The translations under genes were made by a program, and so were the position numbers. Shown piece after piece: positions 22,870 to 32,669 of a stretch of 64,000 nt of DNA (the first letter of the stretch is position 1; each line of letters opens with the position of its first letter). The notes below the pieces were generated by a model. It searched no databases. It worked only from the letters and a program-made list of their open reading frames with translations, and had not been told where the DNA came from. This DNA is from Eonycteris spelaea (taxonomy: Eukaryota; Chordata; Mammalia; Chiroptera; Pteropodidae). The stretch is from assembly GCA_003508835.1 (NCBI GenBank), contig PUFA01000007.1, forward strand, positions 13,539,001 through 13,603,000, read 5' to 3'.

Positions 22870-23040
22870 TTTTTTATGACATCCATTATTTTCTTATCTC
22901 ATTATTTAGATACTTTTCTCCCCTACTAAACAAATGGTTCATCAAAGACAAATTCTCTGTCTTCATCATTGTGTCTGTCATAATACCTAGGAAAGTTCCA
23001 ACCGAGATGTGAATGTATTGTAAATAAATGAGTGAATTTA
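22870..23040 (+). repeat. Possible L2 3' end fragment
   Basis: AT-rich with 'attctctgtcttcatcattg' and a tail of 'tgtaaataaatgagtgaatt', resembling the L2 3' terminus in sense orientation. Diverged. Confidence 0.5.
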
Positions 23041-23099
23041 ATCTTACCTACTTACCTGCCTATCTATCGACATAAGTTTCACTTATTTTTGCCTTTTGG

Positions 23100-23515
23100 C
23101 TTCTTCCCTAACCTCAAGCCACATTGGCCTCTGTGCTGTTCCCTATTAAAGGAAACACACTCCAGCTGCAGGGTCTTCGCACTCGCCCTTCCAGATAGCT
23201 ATCGCTCTTATTTCCTTATGACATGCTCCTTGTGCAGAGAGATCTTCTCTGACCACATTGTCAGGTAGGGCATTTGCTCTCCCCTCTGCCACTCTGCCAT
23301 TCTCTATCATCTCACCCCACTTTATCTTGCTTCACAGCACTTACCACGAAGTGCTAGTATATTGTACATGTACATGCGTGTTAATTGTGTGTGTCTCCAG
23401 CAGTAGTTTATAAGTTCCGTGAGGGCAGGAACTATGTATTTTGTTCACCACAATTATCTCCAGGGCTTTGAACAGTGTCTGGCACATAGTAGGCCTTCAA
23501 AAAGTATTTATTAAG
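23100..23515 (+). repeat. L2 LINE 3' end, sense
   Basis: Strong match through the L2 tail: 'ctccagctgcagggtcttcg', 'cttctctgaccacattgtca', 'cttcacagcacttaccacga', 'gtttataagttccgtgaggg', 'caggaactatgtattttgtt', 'cagtgtctggcacatagtag' and 'ccttcaaaaagtatttatt'. Confidence 0.92.
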
Positions 23516-23519
23516 CTAA

Positions 23520-23732
23520 GTGCTATGATAACTGTTTTATACAATTTTTAAATGTTTTTTTTTTCTCCAGCAATTGTAAAAGTTTAATACGTTATTATTG
23601 TCTCTATTTTACTGATGAGCAGACTGAGGCTCAGAAAGGTTATTTAATATGACCAAGGACACACAGCTAGTGAGTGATCCACCTGAGATTTGAACTCAGG
23701 ACTTTGTCTTATAAAGTTAATCAGGGCAGCGA
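23520..23732 (-). repeat. MIR SINE, antisense
   Basis: Contains 'tattgtctctattttactga', 'tgagcagactgaggctcaga', 'caaggacacacagctagtga' and 'gatttgaactcaggac'. It abuts the L2 tail upstream. Confidence 0.88.
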
Positions 23733-23734
23733 TC

Positions 23735-24585
23735 AATGTCTGCTGAGATGTGCATATAAAATTAAGTGAGGCGGGTTGGGGTCCAACAGCCGTTGGGAAG
23801 GATAAAGTGAGAACACTGAAGATGTGGGGGAGCATCAGACATTTTCTTCCAGGTCAGTAGCCTTTTCTGCACCCTTGGAATGACCATTCCTGATCTGAGA
23901 AGCTCCCACCCCTGCTCCTGCCTCACTCACTTTCTATCTGGCCGTTTCATTAGCCTGGCTGATCCAAATAGCAGTGTAACAGAATGGTGACCAGACATGT
24001 ACAGCAATGTATTAGGAAAAAAGAGAAGGCAGTTCAGATGATGCAAGACCATCCAGATGTCAAGCAGCCTGTGCATGCACACTTGCCCATTCATGCTATT
24101 AATTTTTTAAGCATTTGTGATAAGAACAAGAGTTGGGCTGCTTCCCTGGGGACCTCCCTGGATGGGTTAATCTGCTTCAGGCTTTCTGATTGGTTCCTAC
24201 TTGTTTGCGGCAAAACCTGAAGCTTCTGAGCCAAGTGCAGGCTTCCAAGAGCCCCTGGGAAAAAATGGAAAACAATCGAGACCACTGGGAGCTTTGCCTG
24301 CCAGGGTCCCTGCCTATCACCTGGCAGTTTAGAAGAGGGATTATCATTCATTCACCTGTTTCCTTTGCAGCTCATTGGCATCTCATTCAGGAACAAGCAG
24401 AAAACAAAAACAAAACAAATAACAAAAAAAAAACACAGACCCTTTGAAGCACAGGAATAGGATGCCCCCCACACAGAGTCAGCTCAGTATATAATTGTCC
24501 TCGTGATTGTTTAAAGATGAATGGGCTCCATTGTGGGAAGGGTGATGTGGACAGGCAAGAGCCTAGCTTCATGGTCAAGCAGAAC
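23735..24585. other. Unique sequence, no gene supported
   Basis: No named repeat. An A-rich stretch with AAAC-type units lies at 24398-24435. Open frames (under 90 codons) show no motif. Confidence 0.4.
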
Positions 24586-24587
24586 TC

Positions 24588-24778
24588 CATTAGAATTTGG
24601 GTCATAGCTGGGTGACCTAACAACAGTTATTTAATCAGAGTCTCAGATTTCTCATGTGTAAAATGGGCACTAAAATAATTACTTTGCAGGGTTGCTCTGA
24701 AGAGTGAGTGGAACCATGTTTATGTAGTGTCTGAGACTAAGCCTGACGCATAGTAGGGTGTCATAAGTGGTACCCCTT
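24588..24778 (+). repeat. MIR SINE
   Basis: Contains 'gtcatagctgggtgacctaa', 'gtctcagatttctcatgtgt', 'aaaatgggcactaaaataat', 'gggttgctctgaagagtgag' and 'gcctgacgcatagtagggtg'. Confidence 0.85.
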
Positions 24779-24897
24779 ATGGGGATTAGAAGCCTGAGGG
24801 TCAGGGCCCTTATTTGATTGGCCAGAAACAACCTCTCTCATCACCTTGCTGATCCCTCCTTCTCTGTGGATGATGACAATTTTTCTCTATATCATGA

Positions 24898-25050
24898 AAC
24901 AGTGGCCCTCAAACTTTGTTTTTCATAAGAATCCTCTGGAATGCTAGTTAATATACAACTTCCTAGTACCCATTCTCCCAAATCAGAGTTTTTATCGAGA
25001 ATGTCACCCCTCTTCCCATGTAATTCTGACTTTGAGAAACACTGCTCTAG
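24898..25050 (+). mobile_element. MER5A-like hAT-Charlie element
   Basis: Begins 'acagtggccctcaaactttg', continues 'ataagaatcctctggaatgc', 'tagttaatatacaacttcct' and 'aatcagagtttttatcga', and ends 'tttgagaaacactgc'. Both diverged inverted ends (cagtgg..ctcaaa / tttgagaa.cactg) are visible. Confidence 0.85.
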
Positions 25051-25329
25051 GATTTACAGAATGTTAACAAAGACTGTTTGACCTAAAGGCAAAACATTTT
25101 TCTAAAGCCCAAAATAGAAATGAATACTCCCCCAACATCTTTGGGTGTGCAATTTGCATAGTTATAGCACCTTTTCATCAGGTGCAAATGAGACCCAAAT
25201 GAATCCTTATTTTGACCCATAAAAATATCTCCTGGTGGTGAGAGCTGAGCAGAGAGAGAAGGGCCTAGATACCATAGGGAAATTAACACCAGCCCACAAG
25301 ACACCTGGATTTTAGCTTTTGGTCTGAAG

Positions 25330-25480
25330 TTCACTTGCTGTGCAACTTTGGCATATCACTTTAGCTTCTCTAGATCTGTTTCCTCTTCTGTAAAATGAAA
25401 GTGGTAATCCCTGCCCTGGCTAGGTTTCAGGGATCCCGTGGGTTTAAGTCTGATGAACAGGCTTTGACAAAGGCAAATTG
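25330..25480 (+). repeat. MIR SINE fragment
   Basis: Contains 'cttgctgtgcaactttggca', 'cttctctagatctgtttcct' and 'cttctgtaaaatgaaagtgg'. Confidence 0.8.
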
Positions 25481-25484
25481 CCTG

Positions 25485-26790
25485 ATGCGCAATTCCAACA
25501 GAGGGAATTGAATGTAGAGAATGGGTCACTCTAGTGTTGGAAAGGTTGCAAAGCCAAAGAGAGGATGACGAGCTAACTCAAGGATTCGCAAGGGCAGACA
25601 GTCACTAGCATGTACAGGCTGAAGAGAGAGGGAGGAGGTCATGTATCAGAGTCCCTAATGGGTTCGTCTGGAGGGAGCTGGAGCCATGGAAGAATTGTAG
25701 TGGCTCCAATGGGAAGAAATACCTGTCTTCTCAGTTCTTCCCTCCGGTCTCCTGCTGGCATCCCTACTGGCTGAACTCAGCCTGAAGTTGGCTGAGCCCG
25801 AGAAACCCTTGCAGCCTCAGGCATCAGACCTGCAGGAAGAGAGTAGAAAGGGAGGGGGGCTGAAAGGTGAAGAGGGACAGCACGGAGCTGAGGGCAACAG
25901 GCCAGAACAAGCACATCTTCTGATTTTCTGCCTGGTCACAGGTCTACCCACATACCTTTGTTAACTGAATTTGTCTTGGAGCTAAGAAGGCTACCCTACT
26001 CCACCCTGTACCTCAGCAACACGTAATGACGCAACTCAAAAATTAAAAATGCCCCGAAATCTAAGATTCAAGAGCAGATCACTGCCTCCACAATGACCAA
26101 GATTCATAATACAAGAGGTGGCATGGAATCAGCTTTTCTTTGAACCTTTGGTCAATATTAGGCTTTTTTTTTCTCCACAGAGGCAGGGAAGTAAGTATGT
26201 GTAGGGAGCCTGGCCAACATTTGCCTGAACCCTACCTAGTTTTACAATAGTCAGATAATTAATCAGATATCTTGAGTTTTATAGTTACATCTATTATGTA
26301 TGTACTGACTTTTTCAAGCCATTAGAATCCTATTATCTATATTAAGTTGAGAAAGAGCCTTTAAACATAACTAATACTTCTTTGAGGAAGATGCCTTGGG
26401 ATTGTGCGGACCACACAAGAACTTATGGAGTCGGAAGTGCCTGTTAACAGATCCTGGCTAAAGGGATGATGTTTCTTGGCTATAGAGGCTGCTGTATATA
26501 GAGGTAGTGCTGGGGGCTCCTTAAGAAAACTGTGCTTACGTACTGGGCAACATGGCCCTCCAGGGAGAGAACCATACAACTAAGAAATGAAAAGAAACAT
26601 TTAGCCCTTCTCTCATTTGGCTTTCTCATTGTACGGGAGCAGACTGAATTCTGTGGAGGAGAAATGCCACACCCTTTCCCACCCCAATTCTGCCAGTCCA
26701 GGACTCTTTACCTAGTAAGTGATGAGTAACCAGGGACCACATATGGCCCATTTAATTTAACAATCCAGCTTGAATTATAACTCTTTGATG
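25485..26790. other. Unique sequence, no gene supported
   Basis: About 1.3 kb without a named repeat. GC-richer at 25600-25900. No exon signal recognised. Confidence 0.4.
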
Positions 26791-26799
26791 ATTGATTAG

Positions 26800-26960
26800 C
26801 TACAATGTGACTCAAAGACCACATGTATTGGCATCACATGTTATACTCACAAAAAAAGGCCCCTCCTCAGACCACCTCCCAGACTTAAGACTCAGACTTG
26901 GAGGGTGGGGCCAGAAATCCTGCCTTTTTCACAAGTTTCCCAGATGATTCTTACACATAT
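26800..26960 (+). mobile_element. MER5A-like hAT-Charlie fragment
   Basis: Shows 'ggcatcacatgttatactca', 'ccctcctcagaccacctccc', 'agacttggagggtggggcca', 'gaaatcctgcctttttcaca' and 'cccagatgattcttacacat', corresponding to the middle and 3' part of MER5A. Confidence 0.7.
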
Positions 26961-27009
26961 TAATAAGAACTCATGAAAATTGTTGAATGAAGATGAGTGA
27001 AAGAACAAA

Positions 27010-27425
27010 TTAAACAACATATGTGGGTGCTGTCACAATTTATTTATCCATTCTCCTACTAAAGTATATTTAGCTTGTTCCCAATTGTTTGTTTTACCAC
27101 AGCGATGTGATGAATATCTTGTACTGTTACTTAGTGAGCCTACTGCCAGGACTTGTATCTGGAGGTAGATTTGCTGGGTCACTGGCATGTATAGCTTCCT
27201 CTTATTAGAATTAACAAATCACTATCTAAAGCGTTTATAAAAATCCACAGTCTTGAACCAGCAGTGGGTTGGAATGCCTTCCTCGTTACCTCCTGGATAG
27301 TATTTATCATCAGACTTTTTGGCTTTGCCAATTTGAAGGATAGGAGGTGACCTCTCATGTGTTAGTTTGTGTTTCTCTGGCTATTGATGAGGTTGAGCAT
27401 CTTTTCATGTGTTTATGTTTCTTTA
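27010..27425 (-). repeat. L1M LINE ORF2 end, antisense
   Basis: Typical phrases: 'tttatccattctcctactaa', 'gtgatgaatatcttgtactg', 'gtagatttgctgggtcactg', 'catcagactttttggctttg', 'ccaatttgaaggataggagg' and 'gaggttgagcatcttttcat'. It ends abruptly where the unnamed repeat copy A begins. Confidence 0.85.
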
Positions 27426-27429
27426 ATAT

Positions 27430-27535
27430 ATATGTTTCTTTCAATGTGGGACTCCCCTCAATAAAATCATTTCTCCTTGAATGAAAAAACAAATAAGTTG
27501 TATAAACAGTTGTCATTTTTTCCCTGAATTTTGCT
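27430..27535 (-). repeat. Unnamed ~105-bp repeat, copy A
   Basis: Aligns with 29598-29702 at roughly 70-75% identity by eye. Shared marks include 'caatgtgggactcccctcaa' versus 'caacttgggattcctctcaa', and 'gttgtataaacagttgt' versus 'ggtgtataaacatttgt'. Written on the minus strand it ends in an A/T-rich tail, which sets the orientation given. I do not recognise the family. Confidence 0.7.
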
Positions 27536-27539
27536 GGTG

Positions 27540-28615
27540 CAAAAACAGCCACTCACCCTTGAAGAGACAACCGCACTTTGCAAAATGAAGGCGCAGGTGG
27601 GGGAAATCCTTGCAAAGGTCCTGCTCTACCTGGAGAAGATGGGTCACATCTGAAAGTCAGGACAGTCCACCCAGTCTTCTATTTCTTCTACTTGGGTTCC
27701 ACGGATTGCTCTGCCTACTTCTTCTCTGCTGCTGCCATCTGGTTTCCTTTCCTGGGAACTTCCTGTTGCCTGAAAAGAGTCTTTGTGGCCCAGGGTCTTT
27801 TTCTCAACTCCAATCTTGGGGCTCCTAGTTGTTATGGGTAGTTGCCACTAGAAGCCATTCTAACAAATGCGGGGAGGGGGCACAAGGAGATGGGGAGCCT
27901 TCCACCGACTGTGTCGGCAGAAGTAATCGAAGGGACTGGGCCACATTGCATAGGTCTTTCCCAGTTGGGTTCACTAATGCATCAGTCACACTTCTTCTGA
28001 AATTAACCTCTCCCCAGCCTCTTGCCCAACCCTTCTCTCATGGAATTCCCAAGGCTACTGTTCATGAGTTTCTCTCTTTCTTCAGTTTTATAAGGAGGCC
28101 TGTCCTCTTCCTCAAACCAGCCACCGAAGTAAGAGTCATCCCTCTTTACAGGAAATACCAGATAGATGTGTTGTCAGGTCTTATCATGCAGGGAGGTCAT
28201 CTGGGATTGGCTTCTGACTGAGCCTGCTGGCTTGCTTTTTCCTACTCCTGTCTTAGAGCAACCACAAGGGGAGTGCGTTTTCCAAATATAATCCTTTTTT
28301 TTTTTCTGCTACACTTGTCTATCCTTGCCAATCCTCATTCTATTACTTGTTTTCTCCCTGGAGCAGCAAGAGCCTAGAACAGTGGTAGGACAAGCAGAAG
28401 GGACAGGGGCTTTGGGGCTGAGAGGTGGGCAGCTCCACAGACTGGGCAGCAGGGCAGGAAGGTGGGGGAGTGGGCTGAGAGCCTTCCGGTCTCTGTGGAA
28501 GAGTCTTTGGCGGAGGGGGTGGGGGCAGGCAGACTGTCACATTGCTGAGAAGGATCTATCTGTTGCCAAGCACCTTGCTTACAGAAGTACCCCACACTGG
28601 GGTCCTCGGCCCTGA
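27540..28615. other. Unassigned sequence, no gene supported
   Basis: GC-richer, with several open frames of 60-130 codons but no protein motif. Possible degraded L2 in the sense direction near 28000-28230 and 28300-28400; not confirmed. Confidence 0.4.
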
Positions 28616-28624
28616 GGATCGTCT

Positions 28625-28765
28625 AATTTAGTCATTCAGTAGATATTTACCGAGTTCCTATTATGTATCATATACCATGCTGGGTAGCATGGGTGGGGGT
28701 GAAAGTAATACACAGAGGATCTGTCTTCATTCCCCCCTGTCGCTTAGCAGAGAGTAGGACTTTAA
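28625..28765 (-). repeat. L2 LINE 3' end, antisense
   Basis: Contains 'agtcattcagtagatattta', 'ccgagttcctattatgtatc', 'ataccatgctgggtagcatg' and 'atctgtcttcattccc'. Confidence 0.75.
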
Positions 28766-28959
28766 GGGACTGGGAGGGGCAAGCAAGCTTTGATCTCTAC
28801 AGAGAGAAATGTCTGGAACAGGAAATGCTTTGGGAAAGGGGTCAGCGCTGAATATCTTAATGACAGATTGGGGGCTGGGTGGTCAACAGGCAACAGGTAC
28901 TCAGAGGAAGCACAGAGTCCAGGGATGGAGGCTTCCTGATCAAAGGTTTTGCCTCTGTA

Positions 28960-29035
28960 TAGAGCTGAGGAGTAAAATAGGTAAAGCGCACAACACAGTG
29001 CTCGGTGCGCAATAGGTGCTCAATAAAATATTATT
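28960..29035 (+). repeat. MIR SINE 3' fragment
   Basis: Contains 'aaagcgcacaacacagtgct' followed by 'ggtgcgcaataggtgctcaa', the MIR 3' end. Confidence 0.65.
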
Positions 29036-29304
29036 TTTTTCCTCCTTATTGTTTCTCTTTTCTTTTCGTCCTTCTCTTTTACTTTTATTCCTTTCCCTGC
29101 CCCCATCCTTTCTTGTATCTAATTGGATACATATTTTTTGCTTGTTCTTAAATATTCTTTCGATTTTTTTTAATCATTTAAAAACAGAGACATTCTCTGC
29201 TATACAAAACAGTGGACTAGATTTGGTACAGGGGCTCTGGTTTGCTAATTCCTGATTTAGAGCAATAGTGCTTAAGTTTGGGGGTTTACAACCAACCCTC
29301 TGAG

Positions 29305-29845
29305 GGCCCAAGGAAAGCTTCACGTTCATTAGTTCATCCTCCAAATGTGTCTGAGGTCTCCTGTGCCCCTGCCGCAGGAGCTATAGCAGTGAGCCCACAA
29401 AGTCCCGCTCTCAGGGAGCTTGCGTGCTAAACACTAACTAAAGCAAAGCAAGACTTCCTGGGCGCTGTGAAGACATATGCAGGGTGCTGCGGGGAACCAG
29501 GGCCAGGGTGGGAAGGGCGATGCTGGTTCAGACAGGGCGGTCGGAGCAGGCCTCTCTGAGAATGAGACATTGGAGGTGAACCTGAAATGTAGTAAGATAT
29601 ATATTTTTTCAACTTGGGATTCCTCTCAATACAGTAATTTTTTTTACTTGAATGAGAAGGACAATAAGGTGTATAAACATTTGTATTTTCTTTCCGAATT
29701 GAGAAAGACATGAGAAGGGGTCATCTCTGAGAAGACCTGGAGGAAAGCCGGAGGCAGAGAGAGGGAACAGCGAAGCTAGGCAGAGAAGGGAGCCAGTGGG
29801 GCCTGGGTGCAGTGACCCCGGCTGGGAGCAAGGCGAGGTGACAGA
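29305..29845 (-). repeat. L2 LINE, antisense, interrupted by the unnamed repeat
   Basis: The left part (29305-29597) shows 'gttcattagttcatcctcca', 'agggagcttgcgtgctaaac', 'gagcaggcctctctgagaat' and 'ggaggtgaacctgaa'. The right part (29703-29845) resumes with 'gaaagacatgagaaggggtc' and 'agagagggaacagcgaagct'. Copy B of the unnamed repeat sits between. Confidence 0.7.
29598..29702 (-). repeat. Unnamed ~105-bp repeat, copy B
   Basis: Inserted in an antisense L2. The L2 segment equivalent to gaaggatgagaag seems present on both sides (gaaatgtagtaag at 29585-29597 and gaaagacatgagaag from 29703), suggesting a ~13-bp target-site duplication. On the minus strand the unit ends in an A/T-rich tail (gaaaaaatatatat), as expected for a retroposed short sequence. 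The partner is copy A at 27430. Confidence 0.7.
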
Positions 29846-29889
29846 GGGCAGCCAGGGGCCTCTGGGCCATGATAAGGGTTTGCTCCCCA

Positions 29890-29892
<3 letters not shown>

Positions 29893-29945
<53 letters not shown>
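29893..29945 (+). repeat. (CA)n microsatellite
   Basis: 53 bp of uninterrupted CA, about 26 units. It produces a spurious poly-Cys/Val open frame on the minus strand. Confidence 0.99.
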
Positions 29946-29948
<3 letters not shown>

Positions 29949-30332
29949 AAATAAAAAGGAAGTGAGCAAAGGGTTTTAGGGTGAGACGGGACACGGTCCG
30001 ATTCACATCACCTTGGCTGAGCATGGAAGCCCATTTCCAGCAAAATGCACTTAGAGGCACACTCCCAAGTGTTTTGCTAATTGTGTATATTTTTAGGGGT
30101 TCAAAGGTCTCCCTGAAAGTCCCTCTACAGAAGTCCAAACCTCAAATCAAAAATTCCAGAATTAAAGAGAGGAAAAGGTGGAGCCCACACCGAAAGAAAA
30201 CGGTCTTCATGCCCCCGGAAAGGTCCGGGCAGGGTCTGACGGAGTCAGCTCCTTCTTCTGCCTGGTCTTCTTGATGGCCCCCTGAAGTGAGACTTGCTGG
30301 AAAGGGGGGAGGGAGGTGGTTGCTCCAACTTA
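29946..30332. other. Unassigned sequence
   Basis: No repeat or exon recognised between the first CA tract and the hairpin. Confidence 0.4.
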
Positions 30333-30419
30333 TGTACAAACCCTGACCTGTGCAGCTGCCATCAGACAAGAGTGGCAAACCTACCTTTTATCTGATGGCA
30401 GCTAGTCAGGGTTTGTACA
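30333..30419. repeat. Imperfect inverted repeat (hairpin)
   Basis: The left arm 30333-30366 and right arm 30391-30419 pair in two perfect blocks: 15 bp (tgtacaaaccctgac) and 13 bp (agctgccatcaga). They are separated by an asymmetric bulge (6 nt against 1 nt) and closed by a 24-nt loop. It could be a palindromic DNA-transposon remnant or a small-RNA precursor; neither is shown. Confidence 0.9.
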
Positions 30420-30872
30420 GAAACCCTGGGAGCGGGGTGGAGGCGGAGGCGGTGAGCAAAAGTCACCCCTCTCGCTCCTGGTTGTCATCCTCCAACTTGC
30501 AAACACACAGACACACACTTCCAAGGAAACAGCTCCTGCAGGAACACCTCCTTGGTGCCCCGCCAGTTACTACAGGGCCAAACCTCTTGGCTCTGCCCTG
30601 CCAGGCCCATGACCCAGGGGCTGTGCCTCTGGGCCCTCCTTGTCTTGTAGATAGAACTGGGCCCTGAGTCAGGCTCTCCGGCTCCAACCCAGTAGCCACC
30701 TGTGCTCCTGAGGGAACTTTGGAGGCTGGGAAACCTTCAAATAGCAGTTAATCACTAACTAGCTGGAGATAAGAGAGAGAGAGTGAAACAATGGCGAAAA
30801 CGCCCAGCCTAGCGCTCAGAGCTTCCAGCCTGCACACGCCAGGACTGCATCGCCCCAAGAAGCCGGGATCGA
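30420..30872. other. Unassigned GC-rich sequence
   Basis: No named repeat; no exon recognised. The start of the 284-codon plus-strand open frame (30791) lies here and is carried by the following CA tract. Confidence 0.4.
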
Positions 30873-30873
30873 G

Positions 30874-30875
30874 TG

Positions 30876-30923
<48 letters not shown>
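30874..30923 (+). repeat. (CG)/(CA)n microsatellite
   Basis: Starts with tgcgcgcgc and passes into an uninterrupted CA tract. It encodes the His-Thr run of a spurious 284-codon open frame. Confidence 0.98.
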
Positions 30924-30924
<1 letters not shown>

Positions 30925-31119
30925 CCTGAGGATGTCCACTAGAGAGAAGCCACAGCACCCCAGGACTGAGGCTCTGATAGCCCTGCCCCTACCCTTCCTC
31001 TTAGGCCTTCTTCTCCAGCCTCAGCCTGGAGAACAAAAGGGCAGGGACCCAGGGAGGGCTCCCTTTATCTCTAAGGTCCAGGTCTGGAGTTCAGATGGCC
31101 CACTTGTTCTGCCTGCCTG

Positions 31120-31210
31120 TGCAGGACCTGGAGACCCACGACAAATCAGACAGGCTCCTTGCCCTGGGAGCTCACGGTCGCAGCGGGGAAAGAAACAGAC
31201 ACAAATGGAG
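31120..31210 (-). repeat. Possible L2 fragment, antisense
   Basis: Contains 'cagacaggctccttgccctg' followed by 'ggagctcacggtcgcagcgg', which resembles antisense L2 3' sequence. Confidence 0.5.
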
Positions 31211-31334
31211 CGAATGATTTCCAGCAGTCTACCTGCTAAAGCGGTGGGGGAGGAGGCAGACATGCTGGATCTAGGAGGGAAGGGTCGGAGCTATCTGGGA
31301 AGGTGGGGAGGGCTGCCCCACGGAGGTCATCATC

Positions 31335-31515
31335 GCAGTCACCAAGGTTATCCTAGGCGCTTCCTAGGCATTGTCTCTCGTCCCACAGCCAAGGCATGGT
31401 TGCTATGGGCCCCCTGTACAGATGAGAGACTTGGAGACTTGCCCAAGGACATGCAGCTGGTGAATGCTGGAGCTGGGATTGCAGCCGGGACTTCCCGTCC
31501 TCAAAATCACATCAC
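31335..31515 (-). repeat. MIR SINE, antisense
   Basis: Contains 'cctaggcgcttcctaggcat', 'cctgtacagatgagagactt', 'ggagacttgcccaaggacat', 'gcagctggtgaatgctggag' and 'ctgggattgcagccgg'. Confidence 0.75.
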
Positions 31516-32300
31516 TTTCCTTCCAACCACCAATTTCCCGTGGCTGGTGTCTAAAATGTTCAGTGGAGTATTTCTCCACTCCAAGGAAAACAAAAGTTCC
31601 AGACTTCCACTCAAGCTGCTAACAGCCATTCATGCCTTAGTATGAATGATTCAGATGCTTGTGTTGCTGCGGGCGGGCAGGAAAGTTGGGGGTGGTGCTG
31701 AGAGTAGAGAAAAAGAAGAGTCTCCCAGACAGAGGAATAGGAGCCAATCTTTGGGCACCTGGTTGCCACTTTCCCCCAGTTTTTCTTAAGCCTCTACTGA
31801 CTTGATAGCCCCAAGGGGCTTTTAACTTGTCTCCCGAGAACTCCCTGATAAGCATGCCTGCCTTCTTCCTGATGATATCAGCAGGATTCCTCAGTTACCC
31901 CATCATCTTTATTACCTCCTGGCTCTTCAGAATCTTGGAGATAAAAATGTTCTGCCTCCTAAAAGCTCTGAGAGGCTTTCAGAGAAAAGAACATGAAAGC
32001 ACTGCCGACTGGAGCCTCAGCTCTGCGAGGCAGACCTGCTCCAACCGCCCGCAGCTCCTCATCAGCTCAGCCCCACCAGCTGCAAGGCAGGGGTGGGCCC
32101 TGGGCTGCTCCTGTCTTTACCTCGGCTAAGTGACCTCGTCCTCTGACCTCTCAGGGCCGTCTGAGGGTGGTTTGGACCAAGGTTAGCCAGATTCCAGAGA
32201 AGACTGTATTAATTTTGGGGGGTGGGGTGGGGGTCCAGGACAGAAAGCAGGGGAGCTGCCTTACTACAGGGAAGGAGGCTCTCCTACTCTCTGATAACCG
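31516..32300. other. Unassigned sequence, no gene supported
   Basis: Includes a G-rich run at about 32216-32235. No repeat family or exon recognised. Confidence 0.4.
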
Positions 32301-32302
32301 CC

Positions 32303-32525
32303 AACGGCTTTTGAGTGCCTAATATGTGTCAGGCACTGAGCAAAGTGGTCAACACTGTATGAAAGCATTAAACCTCTCAATAACTACGTAAAGCATTAAC
32401 TATTCTTACCCCACTTTCCAGGCAAGTCAACCCAGGCACAATAACTGGCTCAGCACTACCTGCTAGTAAGTAGCAGAGTTGGGCTTCAAATCCAGGCAAT
32501 CTGGCTCCAGGTTATGATCTCGGGC
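32303..32525 (-). repeat. MIR SINE, antisense
   Basis: Contains 'gagtgcctaatatgtgtcag', 'gcactgagcaaagtggtcaa', 'ccccactttccaggcaagtc', 'ctgctagtaagtagcagagt' and 'tgggcttcaaatccaggcaa'. Confidence 0.87.
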
Positions 32526-32544
32526 CCGGTGTGTCAGCATGGCC

Positions 32545-32665
32545 CAGAAGCCTGCCAGGAACGCAGAACCCCAGTCCATCCCAAACTCCCCGAATCAGCG
32601 TCTGCATTTTAACAGGATCCCCAGGTGACTCCTGACACCTGACACATCACAGTCCTAGAAGCGCT
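32545..32665 (+). mobile_element. MER5A-like hAT-Charlie fragment
   Basis: Contains 'cccgaatcagcgtctgcatt', then 'ttaacaggatccccaggtga' and 'cagtcctagaag', the middle and end of MER5A. Confidence 0.7.
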
Positions 32666-32669
32666 GCCC

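Noticed and set aside
24398..24435. A-rich AAAC run as a possible SINE tail
   Set aside because: No SINE body or direct repeats could be recognised upstream.
27720..27742. Second CTCF-like site (reverse complement ccagatggcagcag)
   Set aside because: Only the right half of the motif fits; the left half is poor.
30791..31645. 284-codon plus-strand open frame
   Set aside because: It runs through a CA microsatellite (His-Thr run), a possible L2 and an antisense MIR. Such a chimera of repeats is a chance open frame.
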